NCBI RefSeq assembly: GCF_034479615.1
Contig: NZ_CP140255.1
Location: forward strand, 1,922,001 to 1,986,000
Origin: Vreelandella neptunia
Lineage (GTDB): Bacteria > Pseudomonadota > Gammaproteobacteria > Pseudomonadales > Halomonadaceae
Reading direction: 5' to 3'
Length of the DNA stretch: 64,000 nt
Shown here piece by piece: positions 8,109-15,554 of this stretch. The notes beneath the pieces are model-generated. The model had not been told where the DNA came from, did not search any database, and was given only the letters and a program-made list of their open reading frames with translations. Position numbers and translations under genes: made by a program. The number at the start of each line of letters is the position of its first letter. Positions within the stretch are counted from its first letter, which is position 1.

Positions 8109-9824
8109 TTGTCGCACGCCCAGTTGCTCATCAGTTATGGTCAAGCGTTTGTCGCGCCCGATCGGCGCCTACACCGCAGTTCAATGTCGGTTCGCTTTCC
8201 TGAAGCGCCGCTGCTTCGCGCCAAAGGCGGCTGTGCTGTGATTAGCGACTCCATTTCGCGCAATACCATGGCCAAGCAGGCCGGTGATTTAAGTGTACGC
8301 GGCTTTCTGGCCGACTACTTTTCAACTCCCGACCACTGGGATGTCAAAACCTCTGCTACGCGTGTATTACGCGCGCTCAACAGCTGGTGCTACAGCCAAA
8401 GCCAGCATGTGAAAGAGGGCAGCTTTGTTTCATCCATGTCGGCGATGGTGTTTCGTGGCCGTGAAGCCCACCTGTTCCACATGGGGGATACGCTGGTCTT
8501 TCGCTTACGAGGTGCGGAGTTTGAACAGCTAAGCCGTGACCATGTCACTGATTTAGGCGGCTATCGTTACCCTTCCCGGGCGCTGGGTCTGGATGGCAGT
8601 GTCGATATCGATTACACCCACATTGCGCTTAAACAGGGCGATCTGTTTCTGTTTACTACCCAGGGCGTGCGCGGCACGCTGTTGCCTTCTGACTATGTGC
8701 GCTTGATTCGCCAGGATGCCAGTGATTTGGATGCCGCCTGCGAGCGGCTAGCCGATGAAGCGAAGCAGCGCGCCCAGGAGCGCGGCTATGGCGGTGATCA
8801 GTTCTGTTTCCAGTTGGTACGTATTGATGAATTGCCTGAAGAGGTGACCGAGCATCCGGGGCAGCTCTATGGCGACCTTCCCATCCCCCCTGAGTTGTCT
8901 GCGGGGGAACGTCTTGACGGCCTGGAGGTGCTCGCCGTGCTATCGCGAACGGCGCAGTCGCGGGTATATCGCGTCCGTGATGTGCATAGCGAGCGGGAAA
9001 TGGTCATGAAAGCGCCCAGCCCAGAGCTTTCGTTGCGCAATGCCTATCTTGAGCACTTTTTGCTCCAGCAGTGGGTGGTCGAACGTGTTAACTCGCCCTT
9101 TGTGGTTAAGGTGATGGAACCGTCTCGGCCGCGACGCTACCTCTATTACCTGATGCAGCATATTGAAGGCGAGACGCTGCGCCAGTGGGGAGAGCGCCAT
9201 CCGCAAGCCAGCCTGACCCAGCGCCTGGATATTGCCAATCAGCTGGGTAAAGCGGTACAGGCGCTGCATCATCGGGATATTATTCATCAGCAGATCAATC
9301 CTGATAATATTTTGATCGACCCACACGGCAAGCTCGTGCTCACCGATTTTAGTGCCTGCCATATGCGTGACGGCGAAGGGCATCGTCATTCAGGTGAGTT
9401 GCTCAGGCAGATTGGCTTTAATGAACACACCGCACCAGAGTATGCCTTGGGCGACAGCATCGGACGGCGTAGTGATCAGTACTCGCTAGCCTCCACTACT
9501 TACTGGCTTTTGACCGGTGCATTACCTTATACACTGACACCCAACAGGCTGCGCAGCCATACCGACCTTGAAGAGCTGACCTATCGCAGCGCGCGTACCA
9601 CCAACCCTGAGATCTCCCAGGAACTAGACGACGCGCTACGCCGCGCCTTGGATCCACAAAGGGCGCTGCGGTTTAGGCGTATGTCCGAGTTTTTGCATGC
9701 GCTTAGGGTGCCGCTTGGGAGGCTGCCCAATCGGGAAGAGAACCGCCAAGAGCCGCGGCGTTTCTGGCAGGGCGTGGCGGGGATTCTGTTACTGCTGCTA
9801 GTGCTTTCCTGGTTGCTACGCTAG
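8109..9824 (+). CDS. Membrane-anchored PP2C-like/Ser-Thr kinase-like fusion protein, both domains apparently degenerate
   Basis: A 571-aa protein with an N-terminal PP2C-like domain (about 1–235), a protein-kinase-like domain (about 260–530) and a C-terminal membrane helix (551–570, ILLLLLVLSWLL). It belongs to the bifunctional kinase/phosphatase family found near nitrate genes in pseudomonads, though here it stands alone. PP2C residue D127 (MGDT) is kept, but the first motif reads SDS (D47) and the late SDG motif is TQG (Q185). In the kinase part K301 (VMK) is kept, but the catalytic loop is HQQINPDN (393–400) instead of HxDxKPxN, and DFG is DFS (413–415). The Gly-rich loop is also absent. 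It probably acts as a scaffold or binding protein rather than an enzyme; this is inference. TTG start, strong AGGAGG. Confidence 0.8.
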   Translation: MSHAQLLISYGQAFVAPDRRLHRSSMSVRFPEAPLLRAKGGCAVISDSISRNTMAKQAGDLSVRGFLADYFSTPDHWDVKTSATRVLRALNSWCYSQSQHVKEGSFVSSMSAMVFRGREAHLFHMGDTLVFRLRGAEFEQLSRDHVTDLGGYRYPSRALGLDGSVDIDYTHIALKQGDLFLFTTQGVRGTLLPSDYVRLIRQDASDLDAACERLADEAKQRAQERGYGGDQFCFQLVRIDELPEEVTEHPGQLYGDLPIPPELSAGERLDGLEVLAVLSRTAQSRVYRVRDVHSEREMVMKAPSPELSLRNAYLEHFLLQQWVVERVNSPFVVKVMEPSRPRRYLYYLMQHIEGETLRQWGERHPQASLTQRLDIANQLGKAVQALHHRDIIHQQINPDNILIDPHGKLVLTDFSACHMRDGEGHRHSGELLRQIGFNEHTAPEYALGDSIGRRSDQYSLASTTYWLLTGALPYTLTPNRLRSHTDLEELTYRSARTTNPEISQELDDALRRALDPQRALRFRRMSEFLHALRVPLGRLPNREENRQEPRRFWQGVAGILLLLLVLSWLLR

Positions 9825-10054
9825 TCATCTTTTGTGGGAGGGACGCCTCATCGCGTACTCGGTCGCCATTGGAGCGTTATAACGTAAACCATGTATGCCG
9901 TAGTGGTAGCGTGGTTTCGTTTTAGTTCATTAGACTAGAGGCTGCGCGTACCTGCTAATTCCTTTCATACCATCACATTCACAGGCCCAGATGATTAATA
10001 CGCGCTTAACCTCTTCGTGAGAAAGCACAACAGGTAATTGATGCGGGCGTTTAA
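9825..10054. other. Non-coding stretch after the kinase-like gene
   Basis: No gene is visible. Just after the stop the sequence TTTGTGGGAGGGACGCCTC resembles the start of REP-like repeats common in Pseudomonas and Halomonas intergenic DNA, but no second arm could be placed. The rest shows no coding pattern and leads into decayed genes. Confidence 0.35.
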
Positions 10055-10231
10055 CTTGAACCTAGTCTTGGAGGTTCTGTTCTTGCTCATGGTGAGTCAA
10101 GGGAAGCTCTTGAGAGCCGAGTTAATCAAGACCCATTTGTGCCCGAGAATGTCGTTACGGCAGAAATACTTGAAATTGAGCCAAAAAAACAGCTGAGCGT
10201 ATGGGCTTTCTTCTGGCCAAGTGGGGGGTGA
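10055..10231 (+). pseudogene. C-terminal remnant of a YCII-like (YciI family) protein
   Basis: The open frame from 10055 to TGA at 10229–10231 reads GGSVLAHGESREALE, then NQDPFVPENVVTAEILEIEP. This matches the C-terminal half of YCII-domain proteins, in which a DPFV motif is followed by a strand ending in EF.P. There is no start codon; a TAA precedes the frame at 10052, and the N-terminal half with its catalytic His/Asp is missing. It ends 3 bp before the broken tag gene, so the two probably once formed an operon. Confidence 0.55.
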
Positions 10232-10234
10232 GCG

Positions 10235-10487
10235 ATGAGCTCTATTCTTCAAGGCCCAGACGGAGAATTAGGTTTCAGCTGGTGTTCGGCTGCTCCTGAG
10301 TTATTGGAATATCACGATATTGAGTGGGGCTATCTAGTTGATGACGATATCAGGTTGTTTGAAAAACTGTGCCTCGAAAGCTTTCAATCCGGCCTGAGTT
10401 AGCGAACAATTTTAGACCAAACGAGAGAAAAGAGTCGAACAGGCACGCAATCACTTCAGGCGCTCAGGGAGCGTATAATGCCTTAAC
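10235..10487 (+). pseudogene. tag: Broken DNA-3-methyladenine glycosylase I
   Basis: An ATG at 10235, behind a G-rich stretch, opens a frame reading YHDIEWGYLVDDDIRLFEK then LCLESFQSGLS. This matches the N-terminus of Tag, which removes 3-methyladenine from DNA (consensus YHDxEWG…LFExLCLExxQAGLSW). The invariant Trp codon TGG is TAG at 10400–10402. The same frame continues RTILDQTREKSRTGT to a TAA at about 10487, where homology stops. The rest of the ~190-aa enzyme is missing, so the gene is inactive: one nonsense change plus a deletion. Confidence 0.75.
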
Positions 10488-10551
10488 AAGTGGTTTCTGC
10501 CGAACGTGCATACGCTGCGCTCCAGCACGCCGCATAGCCGAGCGTTGAGGC
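10484..10551. repeat. attC-like imperfect palindrome, copy 1
   Basis: About 68 bp starting TTAACAAGTGG and ending GAGCGTTGAGGC, with an internal stem CGTGC/GCACG. The outer 7-mers CCTTAAC (10481–10487) and GTTGAGG pair with one G–T. By eye it is about 70% identical to 12947–13019. It begins at the stop of the broken tag frame, as an integron attC would after its cassette gene. Confidence 0.4.
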
Positions 10552-10586
10552 TGTAGAGAAACCCTTTGCCGCCTGAGTTTTGGTAG

Positions 10587-10721
10587 GTTCGAGAAAACAG
10601 ACACGAAGTAGTCAGCGTGCTGCTCCTCAAGCCCTATAACCACGATCAAAACGCCGTGGTGGTGATCAACTACCAAGACCAGCTCCACCCCGATCCTTTG
10701 AACATTCAGCGTATTATTTAA
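10587..10721 (+). pseudogene. Possible HIRAN-domain fragment
   Basis: An open frame without a convincing start reads ENRHEVVSVLLLKPYNHDQN then AVVVINYQDQ before TAA at 10719. The pattern NRxEV…PYxxxxNAVxV resembles the HIRAN domain found in some helicases and in stand-alone DNA-end-binding proteins. The middle of the domain seems deleted. The match is short, so this is a weak call; the next 100 bp to the rlmF stop show nothing else. Confidence 0.25.
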
Positions 10722-10826
10722 TCGAGCACAAGCTAGACTTGTCGTTTTTCCATCCCTGGTGATGTGCTTGTAACGGAGTAATGTCACTGCAGGTTTCGCA
10801 TAATCATGCGCCATCTAGGGTACGGC

Positions 10827-11771
10827 TCACATAAATGTCCAGGCCAATATCCGCGTGATCTTATTTCCCTGTTTCATTTCTATTTCCCGACTATCAACGG
10901 CGCCGAGCTTACGGATCAGCTTCTTGGCAGGCTTAACATTGTCAGCTTTTGAAACCAGGCTGCTAAACCAGCGGCATTGAGTTGCATACACCTGGCTTTC
11001 TCGTATCAGCTTTTTCAGAAACAGCTGTTCGCCTCCCTTGCACCAAAGCTCGGCTCCTTCCCCGCCAAAATTTAGGGTGGGAGATTTGGTTTTTGCTTTT
11101 TGTTCACCGCGACTACGAGCAAGGTTATTGAGTTTAAGCTGACTGCCTTTAAGTGCTTCATCGAGCGAGGCATGGAAGGGGGGATTGCATACGCTGACGT
11201 CAAAGAACTCCCCAGCTTGAATGATCCCTTCAAAAATGTGGTTTTTATCGTGCTGCGTACGCAGCGTGAAGCGATCTTTGAGTGTGGGATTGTTGGTGAG
11301 AATCGTGGCGACGTTCTCAAGCGACTGACTGTTAATGTCACTACCCACACACTGCCAGCCGTATAGTTGGCAGGCCAGTAGCGGGTAGATTCCATTTGCT
11401 CCAGTTCCTATATCGAGTAGCTTGATGCTGGGGTGTTCACACCCAGGCCCAAGCTCCAATAAGTCCGCCATGTAATGGATATAGTCGGCTCTGCCTGGAA
11501 TTGGAGGGCAAAGCGCGCCCTCTGGAATATCCCAATCGACAATATCGTAGTATCGATTTAATAACGCGGCGTTGAGCGTTTTTACTGCCAGTGGGTCTGC
11601 GAAATCGATGGAAAGGTTGCCATGAGCGTTCGGTTTCACATGCGTGGCTAGTGCTGGGTGGCTTTTTACGAGAGCTGGGAAGTCATAGCCTTGGTTGTGT
11701 AGATTCCTCGGGTGCAGACCTTTGCGAACAGGCCTAGCTTGGCTTTTTTCACTTCGATGGAGGGTGTTCAC
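10827..11771 (-). CDS. rlmF: 23S rRNA (adenine(1618)-N6)-methyltransferase
   Basis: SAM-dependent methylation of A1618 in 23S rRNA. It is 314 aa, near the E. coli YbiN length of 308. Family signatures are GLHPRNLHNQGYDFPALV at the N-terminus, WDIPEGALCPPIPGRADYIH, the SAM-binding LLDIGTGANGIYPLLA and the N6-adenine catalytic motif VCNPPFHAS. It ends with the usual basic C-terminus. It is an isolated housekeeping gene at the edge of the accessory region, and no neighbour shares its role. Confidence 0.93.
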   Translation of the reverse strand: MNTLHRSEKSQARPVRKGLHPRNLHNQGYDFPALVKSHPALATHVKPNAHGNLSIDFADPLAVKTLNAALLNRYYDIVDWDIPEGALCPPIPGRADYIHYMADLLELGPGCEHPSIKLLDIGTGANGIYPLLACQLYGWQCVGSDINSQSLENVATILTNNPTLKDRFTLRTQHDKNHIFEGIIQAGEFFDVSVCNPPFHASLDEALKGSQLKLNNLARSRGEQKAKTKSPTLNFGGEGAELWCKGGEQLFLKKLIRESQVYATQCRWFSSLVSKADNVKPAKKLIRKLGAVDSREIEMKQGNKITRILAWTFM

Positions 11772-11918
11772 AGTAATTAGCTCGAGGCTTGGCGTTCAGT
11801 GGGTCTAGCTGAGCCAGTGATTATAATCTTAATGGTTGTGTTGAGCATACTCGGTAGGTCGAGGCTAGCGAAAGGCCTCTGACTATACATGTTTTGCTTT
11901 GTAAATCACGGAGGGCGG

Positions 11919-12497
11919 ATGCATAGGATGCGCCGCTTGGTTTTAAATTTATGTTTAAAGGCGGTTAAAGTGCGACACAGACTTCTTGCAACACTATTAA
12001 TTGTGCTGGCTCTTGGGGCTGGCCTCTACTTTGCAGATTCCCGCTTGCCCGCGTTGCTCGCCGCAGATGTTCCGCAGGCAGAAGCAGTGCTCGTTATCAA
12101 GGGAGAGCGGAAGCTTTATCTCTTAAGGGATGGGGAATCCTACCGCGAATACCAGATTGCACTTGGGGGTGATCCGGTCGGACACAAGCAGGAAGAAGGT
12201 GATCAACGGACACCGGAAAGCGACTATGTACTCGACTGGAGAAACCCAAACAGCATGGCTCATCTGTCCCTCCACGTCTCATACCCAAACGAGGATGATC
12301 GAGCGCATGCGGAGGCGCGTGGTGTCTCGCCCGGGGGTATGATCATGATCCACGGTCAGATGAACGGATTCGGCTGGTTGGGTCGTCTACTCCAACGGTG
12401 GGATTGGACTGATGGTTGTATAGCGGTTACTAATGTCGCGATGGAAGAGATTTGGCACGCTGTGCCAAACGGAACCCCAATTCGCATTGAGCCGTAA
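11919..12497 (+). CDS. L,D-transpeptidase (YkuD) domain protein, membrane-anchored
   Basis: Predicted cell-wall enzyme or relative in the periplasm. It is 192 aa. An N-terminal signal-anchor (LLATLLIVLALGAGLYFA, about residues 22–40) is followed by a YkuD domain starting VLVIKGERKLYLLRDGES. The catalytic region is MIMIHGQMNGFGW and TDGCIAVTN, holding the conserved His and Cys of the HxxN…S/TxGC pattern; the usual Arg after GCI is Ala. Most such proteins cross-link or hydrolyse peptidoglycan stem peptides. The chosen ATG (11919) has GGAGGG just upstream; an ATG at 11928 is also possible. GCATAAC lies 2 nt after the stop, the start of an attC-like element. Confidence 0.8.
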   Translation: MHRMRRLVLNLCLKAVKVRHRLLATLLIVLALGAGLYFADSRLPALLAADVPQAEAVLVIKGERKLYLLRDGESYREYQIALGGDPVGHKQEEGDQRTPESDYVLDWRNPNSMAHLSLHVSYPNEDDRAHAEARGVSPGGMIMIHGQMNGFGWLGRLLQRWDWTDGCIAVTNVAMEEIWHAVPNGTPIRIEP

Positions 12498-12499
12498 AT

Positions 12500-12588
12500 G
12501 CATAACCAAGCCAAGTACTAGAACAGTCTATTTGCTACGGCTTCGTTTCCACTTCTACTGGAAAGTTGCCCGTGTTGGCTACGTTCGA
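12500..12588. repeat. attC-like imperfect repeat, copy 2
   Basis: Begins GCATAAC right after the L,D-transpeptidase stop and ends GTTGGCTACGTTCG. Its second half, CGGCTTCGTTTCCACT, is shared with 13044–13058 (CGGCTTTGTTTCCACT) of the next copy. On the minus strand it encodes the aberrant C-terminus of the CcdB-like gene. Assigning it as attC is an inference from position, cores and similarity to the neighbouring copy. Confidence 0.35.
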
Positions 12589-12889
12589 CTGCGAAATCCA
12601 GTGCCTCAACGATCTGATCCCTGCAATGCGAAAGGGGATCGATGGGGTTTTTGAAATATTTTTCTGGCACCGAGGAAATTTGGGGAGTTACTAGTAGTAC
12701 TTGCTGTTCTTCGAACGATATTTCTGGTGTGAGGCTCCGCATCGACTGGTTTCCAAATGTTGAATGCTTGCCCAGTGGAATAACGATACGGGTTGCCAGA
12801 ACCGTCAGAAGGCCACTTTGACTATCGACGAGGTAGGATATTGAATTTTCTGCTTTTTGGGGTGCAGCTATGTTGTAAAGTTCGGTCAT
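12518..12889 (-). CDS. CcdB-family protein, orphan, with altered C-terminus
   Basis: CcdB toxins poison DNA gyrase and are normally held by CcdA, encoded just upstream. This 123-aa protein matches the family in ENSISYLVDSQSGLLTVLAT, RIVIPL, LLVTPQISSVP and CRDQIVEALDFAVE. After that point it carries about 22 foreign residues (SQHGQLSSRSGNEAVANRLF) encoded by an attC-like repeat. The C-terminal Trp-Gly-Ile that F-plasmid CcdB needs for gyrase is missing. No CcdA-like gene precedes it; the upstream DNA is another repeat and the divergent cupin. ATG 12889 has GGAG six bases upstream; ATG 12892 is an alternative. It is likely an inactive or altered toxin. CcdB genes are known integron cargo. Confidence 0.75.
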   Translation of the reverse strand: MTELYNIAAPQKAENSISYLVDSQSGLLTVLATRIVIPLGKHSTFGNQSMRSLTPEISFEEQQVLLVTPQISSVPEKYFKNPIDPLSHCRDQIVEALDFAVERSQHGQLSSRSGNEAVANRLF

Positions 12890-12946
12890 CATAGTCTCCA
12901 ATGGGCCGGAACATGCATTGCTCCAGTTTGTGTACATACAAGAGCA

Positions 12947-13089
12947 TTGAACCAATGGCTGTTGTCGGACGTGCCTAAGTTGTGCTTTAGCACGCTGCAA
13001 AGCCAGGCGCTAACGAGGCCAGTCACAGGGCATCTTTTCACTCCGGCTTTGTTTCCACTCCGTGACCACGCATGCTGGCTGGCGTTATG
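12947..13089. repeat. attC-like imperfect repeat, copy 3
   Basis: About 143 bp between the CcdB-like gene and the cupin. Its first half (TTGAACCAATGG…CGTGC…GCACG…GGCGCTAACGAGGC) resembles 10484–10551. Its second half (CGGCTTTGTTTCCACT…GCTGGCTGGCGTTATG) resembles 12524–12588. The end GGCGTTATG is like an integron R' core, and the next gene starts about 20 bp later, as in cassettes. Size and layout fit chromosomal-integron attC sites, but the family was not identified. Confidence 0.4.
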
Positions 13090-13107
13090 TACTTATGGAG
13101 AAAAAAT

Positions 13108-13437
13108 TTGAACATTACAGATTTACCTTTCGGGGTCACGGATTGGTCTGAAGTTGAGAGGACTGAGCATTCTGGAGAACACGGCGTTGCTTATTGGAAG
13201 ACTCGAAATTTCGGAGATATCCGGGTTCGTATGGTTGAGTACAGTCCTGGCTATCTGGCGGATCATTGGTGTGCTAAAGGGCACATATTGCTCTGCCTCG
13301 AAGGTGAGCTTCATACTGAGTTAGACGATGGTCGTTGTTTTGTTCTCACGCCTGGTTCGAGCTATCAAGTTGCCGACAATGCCGAACTTCATCGTTCTTC
13401 GACGGAGCAGGGAGCTAAGTTGTTCGTCGTCGATTAG
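13108..13437 (+). CDS. DHCW-motif cupin-fold protein
   Basis: A small single-domain cupin of 109 aa. It matches the family named for the DHCW motif, seen here as YLADHWCAKGHILLCLEGEL with the order DHWC. The start NITDLPFGVTDWSEVE and the end SYQVADNAELHRSST are also typical. Function is unknown; cupins of this size may bind metal and small ligands. The TTG at 13108 is preferred: GGAG lies 7 nt upstream and the family begins with ITDLPFG. An in-frame ATG at 13072 would start inside the attC-like repeat. It is a single gene in the cassette-like region. Confidence 0.75.
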   Translation: MNITDLPFGVTDWSEVERTEHSGEHGVAYWKTRNFGDIRVRMVEYSPGYLADHWCAKGHILLCLEGELHTELDDGRCFVLTPGSSYQVADNAELHRSSTEQGAKLFVVD

Positions 13438-13474
13438 CATCGCATAATCACCGTTATGCATAGGGAGTAAACGT

Positions 13475-14104
13475 ATGGTCTTCGACTTACCTGCACCAGA
13501 ATCAGAACAGCAAGGCTCCAAGTCATTGGTTGGCAGTATTGCGGCTCGGCGCAGCGTGAGGGAGTACACGAATGCACCGCTCCCTATCGGTGTTTTGTCT
13601 CAATTGCTTTGGTCGGCCCAGGGCGTAACAGGGCCGGATACAAAAAGAGCAACGCCATCGGCAGGCGGATTATACCCGCTGCACCTAAAAATTTTGGTGC
13701 AGCGGGTATCTCAACTTGAGCCCGGTATCTATGAGTATCAGGCTGGTAACCATTCGTTAAAGTTAATTGGGAACCGTGTTCCGGAAGGGGCAGTGCAAGC
13801 GCTAGGGATTGGCGATCAACCATGGTTGAAAGAAGCGGCTCTCGTCATTGGAGTTGCCGCGAAACTGGGAGAGGCAGCTCGGCACTTTGAAGCTCAGCCA
13901 CCCCAGGGAGAGCGTGGCGCTCGCTATGTATATATGGAAACTGGTGCTCTAGCACAAAATGTCCATCTTCAGAGTACTGCTCTCGGCGTTGGTTGTGTTC
14001 TAGTGGCAGGATTCGCTGACCCAAGGGTGAAGGAAGCATTGAGATTGCCTTCAGACTTGGAACCTACTGCGCTGATTTGCATTGGGCAGCGGCATGATGC
14101 CTAA
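13475..14104 (+). CDS. SagB-like nitroreductase/dehydrogenase, stand-alone
   Basis: FMN-dependent nitroreductase-fold protein of 209 aa, closest in pattern to SagB/ThcOx dehydrogenases that oxidise azolines in ribosomal peptides. Visible motifs are AARRSVREYTNAPL, LSQLLWSAQGVTGPDTKRA, PSAGGLYPLHLKILV and EPGIYEYQAG. The middle has METGALAQNVHLQSTALG, and GVGCVLVAGF is near the end. There is no precursor peptide, cyclodehydratase or exporter nearby, so it may act on a small molecule instead. GGGAG lies 8 nt before ATG 13475, and the gene follows the cupin by 37 bp. Confidence 0.8.
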   Translation: MVFDLPAPESEQQGSKSLVGSIAARRSVREYTNAPLPIGVLSQLLWSAQGVTGPDTKRATPSAGGLYPLHLKILVQRVSQLEPGIYEYQAGNHSLKLIGNRVPEGAVQALGIGDQPWLKEAALVIGVAAKLGEAARHFEAQPPQGERGARYVYMETGALAQNVHLQSTALGVGCVLVAGFADPRVKEALRLPSDLEPTALICIGQRHDA

Positions 14105-14108
14105 CAGT

Positions 14109-14189
14109 GCATAACAATATGTGGCATGAGGATGGCCTTGTCTTTTTTTGCTCCCAAAAGGCCGCTGGTGCGCTTTGCTCTAGTTATTA
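14109..14189. repeat. Possible attC-like element after the SagB-like gene
   Basis: GCATAAC (14109–14115) just after the stop and GTTATTA (14183–14189) just before the next ribosome-binding site bracket an imperfect palindrome with inner arms GGCCTT and AAGGCC. Spacing and position match the other attC-like elements, but the sequence between is not clearly homologous to them. Confidence 0.25.
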
Positions 14190-14204
14190 AAAGGAGGAAT
14201 TGAG

Positions 14205-14678
14205 ATGTGTGAGACTCTAGAGAAAAGCGTTTCGTTTCGCGTGGCCACCCGCCAAGATCTGCAAGCTATCGTTCAGATGCTAGCCGATGATAATCTTGGT
14301 CTAAAGCGTGAAGATCCTTCAAGTCCTCTGTCTCATTCCTATCATATGGCCTTCGAAGCTATCGATGCTGATCCTAACAATGAGTTGGTAGTTGCAGTTA
14401 AAGGCCATCATATTGTGGGTGTGCTTCAAATTACCTTCATTCCATATCTAACCTACCAGGGGGGATGGCGAGCACTGATAGAGGGCGTTCGCGTATCCAA
14501 GGAAATCCGGTCATCTGGAATTGGTCGCGCTATGTTTGAGTGGGCCATAAATCGCGCTAAAGAAAGAGGGTGTGTTCTGGTTCAGCTCACAACTGACAAG
14601 TTGAGGCCGGCTGCATTACGCTTTTATGAGGGCTTCGGCTTCGTCGCGTCTCACGAAGGAATGAAACTCAAGCTGTAA
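14205..14678 (+). CDS. GNAT family N-acetyltransferase
   Basis: A 157-aa acetyl-CoA-dependent acyltransferase. The GNAT core is clear: FRVATRQDLQAIVQMLADD at the start, then GVLQITFIPYLTYQGG. The acetyl-CoA loop is VRVSKEIRSSGIGRAMFEW (R/Q-x-x-G-x-G/A), and the end is AALRFYEGFGFVASHEGMK. The pattern, including the aromatic FIPYLTYQGG strand, is that of the family often annotated as PhnO- or aminoglycoside-like, but the substrate cannot be read from the sequence. AGGAGG lies 8 nt before ATG. It is a single gene flanked by attC-like DNA. Confidence 0.85.
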   Translation: MCETLEKSVSFRVATRQDLQAIVQMLADDNLGLKREDPSSPLSHSYHMAFEAIDADPNNELVVAVKGHHIVGVLQITFIPYLTYQGGWRALIEGVRVSKEIRSSGIGRAMFEWAINRAKERGCVLVQLTTDKLRPAALRFYEGFGFVASHEGMKLKL

Positions 14679-14834
14679 TCCTGCAAGCAGACGAGGATTC
14701 TTTAAGACCTCCCCATGTTTGGCCTCTTTGGTTAATAAAAACGTCAATGCGACCTGGCTGCTTTAAATCCAGCTGTTTACGCTCATCGTTAAGCTTCTCC
14801 CTTGACCGCCTTCAGAAGATATTTGAGTACACAT

Positions 14835-15431
14835 ATGGCCTTTGTCGAACCCGTCACCCTCTCTGCGCGCGGCGTAAAAATCGTGCCGCTTACACTCAAC
14901 CATGAAGCCGGTCTGCGTGCTGCCGCAGCGGACGGGGAGCTATGGAACCTGCGCATTACATCGGTACCAGCGCCTGACGAGACGTACCGCTATATAGATA
15001 CCGCTTTAAAAGCCCGAGAGGAGGGCCATCGCTTTGCCTTCACCGTCATTGAAGAGTCCAGCGGTACGGTACTTGGTTCTACTAGCTACCATGATATTTT
15101 GCCTGACGTAAAAAGAGTGGAAATTGGCTACACGTGGTACGCCAAGCGAGTGCAGCACACCCATGTCAACACCACTTGCAAGCTGCTGCTAATGACACAC
15201 GCTTTCGAGACGCTGGACTGTAATGTAGTCGGATGGCGTACTGACAACTTCAATTTTGCCAGCCAGCGTGCAATTGAGCGCCTAGGCGCGAAAAAGGACG
15301 GCGTGATCCGTGGCAACGTGCTGCGCCGAGACGGTACGATGCGCGATACGGTGATGTATAGCCTGCACAAGGGCGAATGGCCAGAGGTGCGGGCGCATCT
15401 CAACTATTTGTTGAGCCGACCCCGTGCGTAG
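14835..15431 (+). CDS. GNAT family N-acetyltransferase, RimJ/RimL-like
   Basis: A 198-aa protein of the acetyltransferase_3 type, related to ribosomal-protein acetyltransferases RimJ/RimL and to antibiotic-modifying members. It starts MAFVEPVTLSARGVKIVPLT and has ITSVPAPDETYRYI, FAFTVIEESSGTVLGSTSYH, the core KRVEIGYTWYAKRVQHTHVN and TDNFNFASQRAIERLGAKKDG near the end. ATG 14835 fits the family; TTG at 14802 is open upstream but unlikely. CGTTAAGC, a possible integron-type core, lies at 14787–14794. The substrate is unknown. Confidence 0.82.
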   Translation: MAFVEPVTLSARGVKIVPLTLNHEAGLRAAAADGELWNLRITSVPAPDETYRYIDTALKAREEGHRFAFTVIEESSGTVLGSTSYHDILPDVKRVEIGYTWYAKRVQHTHVNTTCKLLLMTHAFETLDCNVVGWRTDNFNFASQRAIERLGAKKDGVIRGNVLRRDGTMRDTVMYSLHKGEWPEVRAHLNYLLSRPRA

Positions 15432-15554
15432 TGAGGAAAGTATCGTGCTCAGTCGATCAAGGCTTAGTAGTGTCGCCATATGCATGCTTAAACGCCATAC
15501 AAGCATGATTCGATCCATTTAACCAGGTGTTATGGCACGTGTTGAGGAGGTGGT

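Noticed and set aside
10464..10814. 116-codon minus-strand frame between the tag remnant and rlmF
   Set aside because: It runs antisense through the attC-like repeat and the HIRAN-like fragment, has no ribosome site and no recognisable motif, so it is treated as a chance frame.
11919..14104. L,D-transpeptidase, CcdB, cupin and SagB-like genes as one defence or RiPP operon
   Set aside because: CcdB is on the opposite strand and each gene is separated by repeat-like DNA, so they look like independent units rather than an operon.
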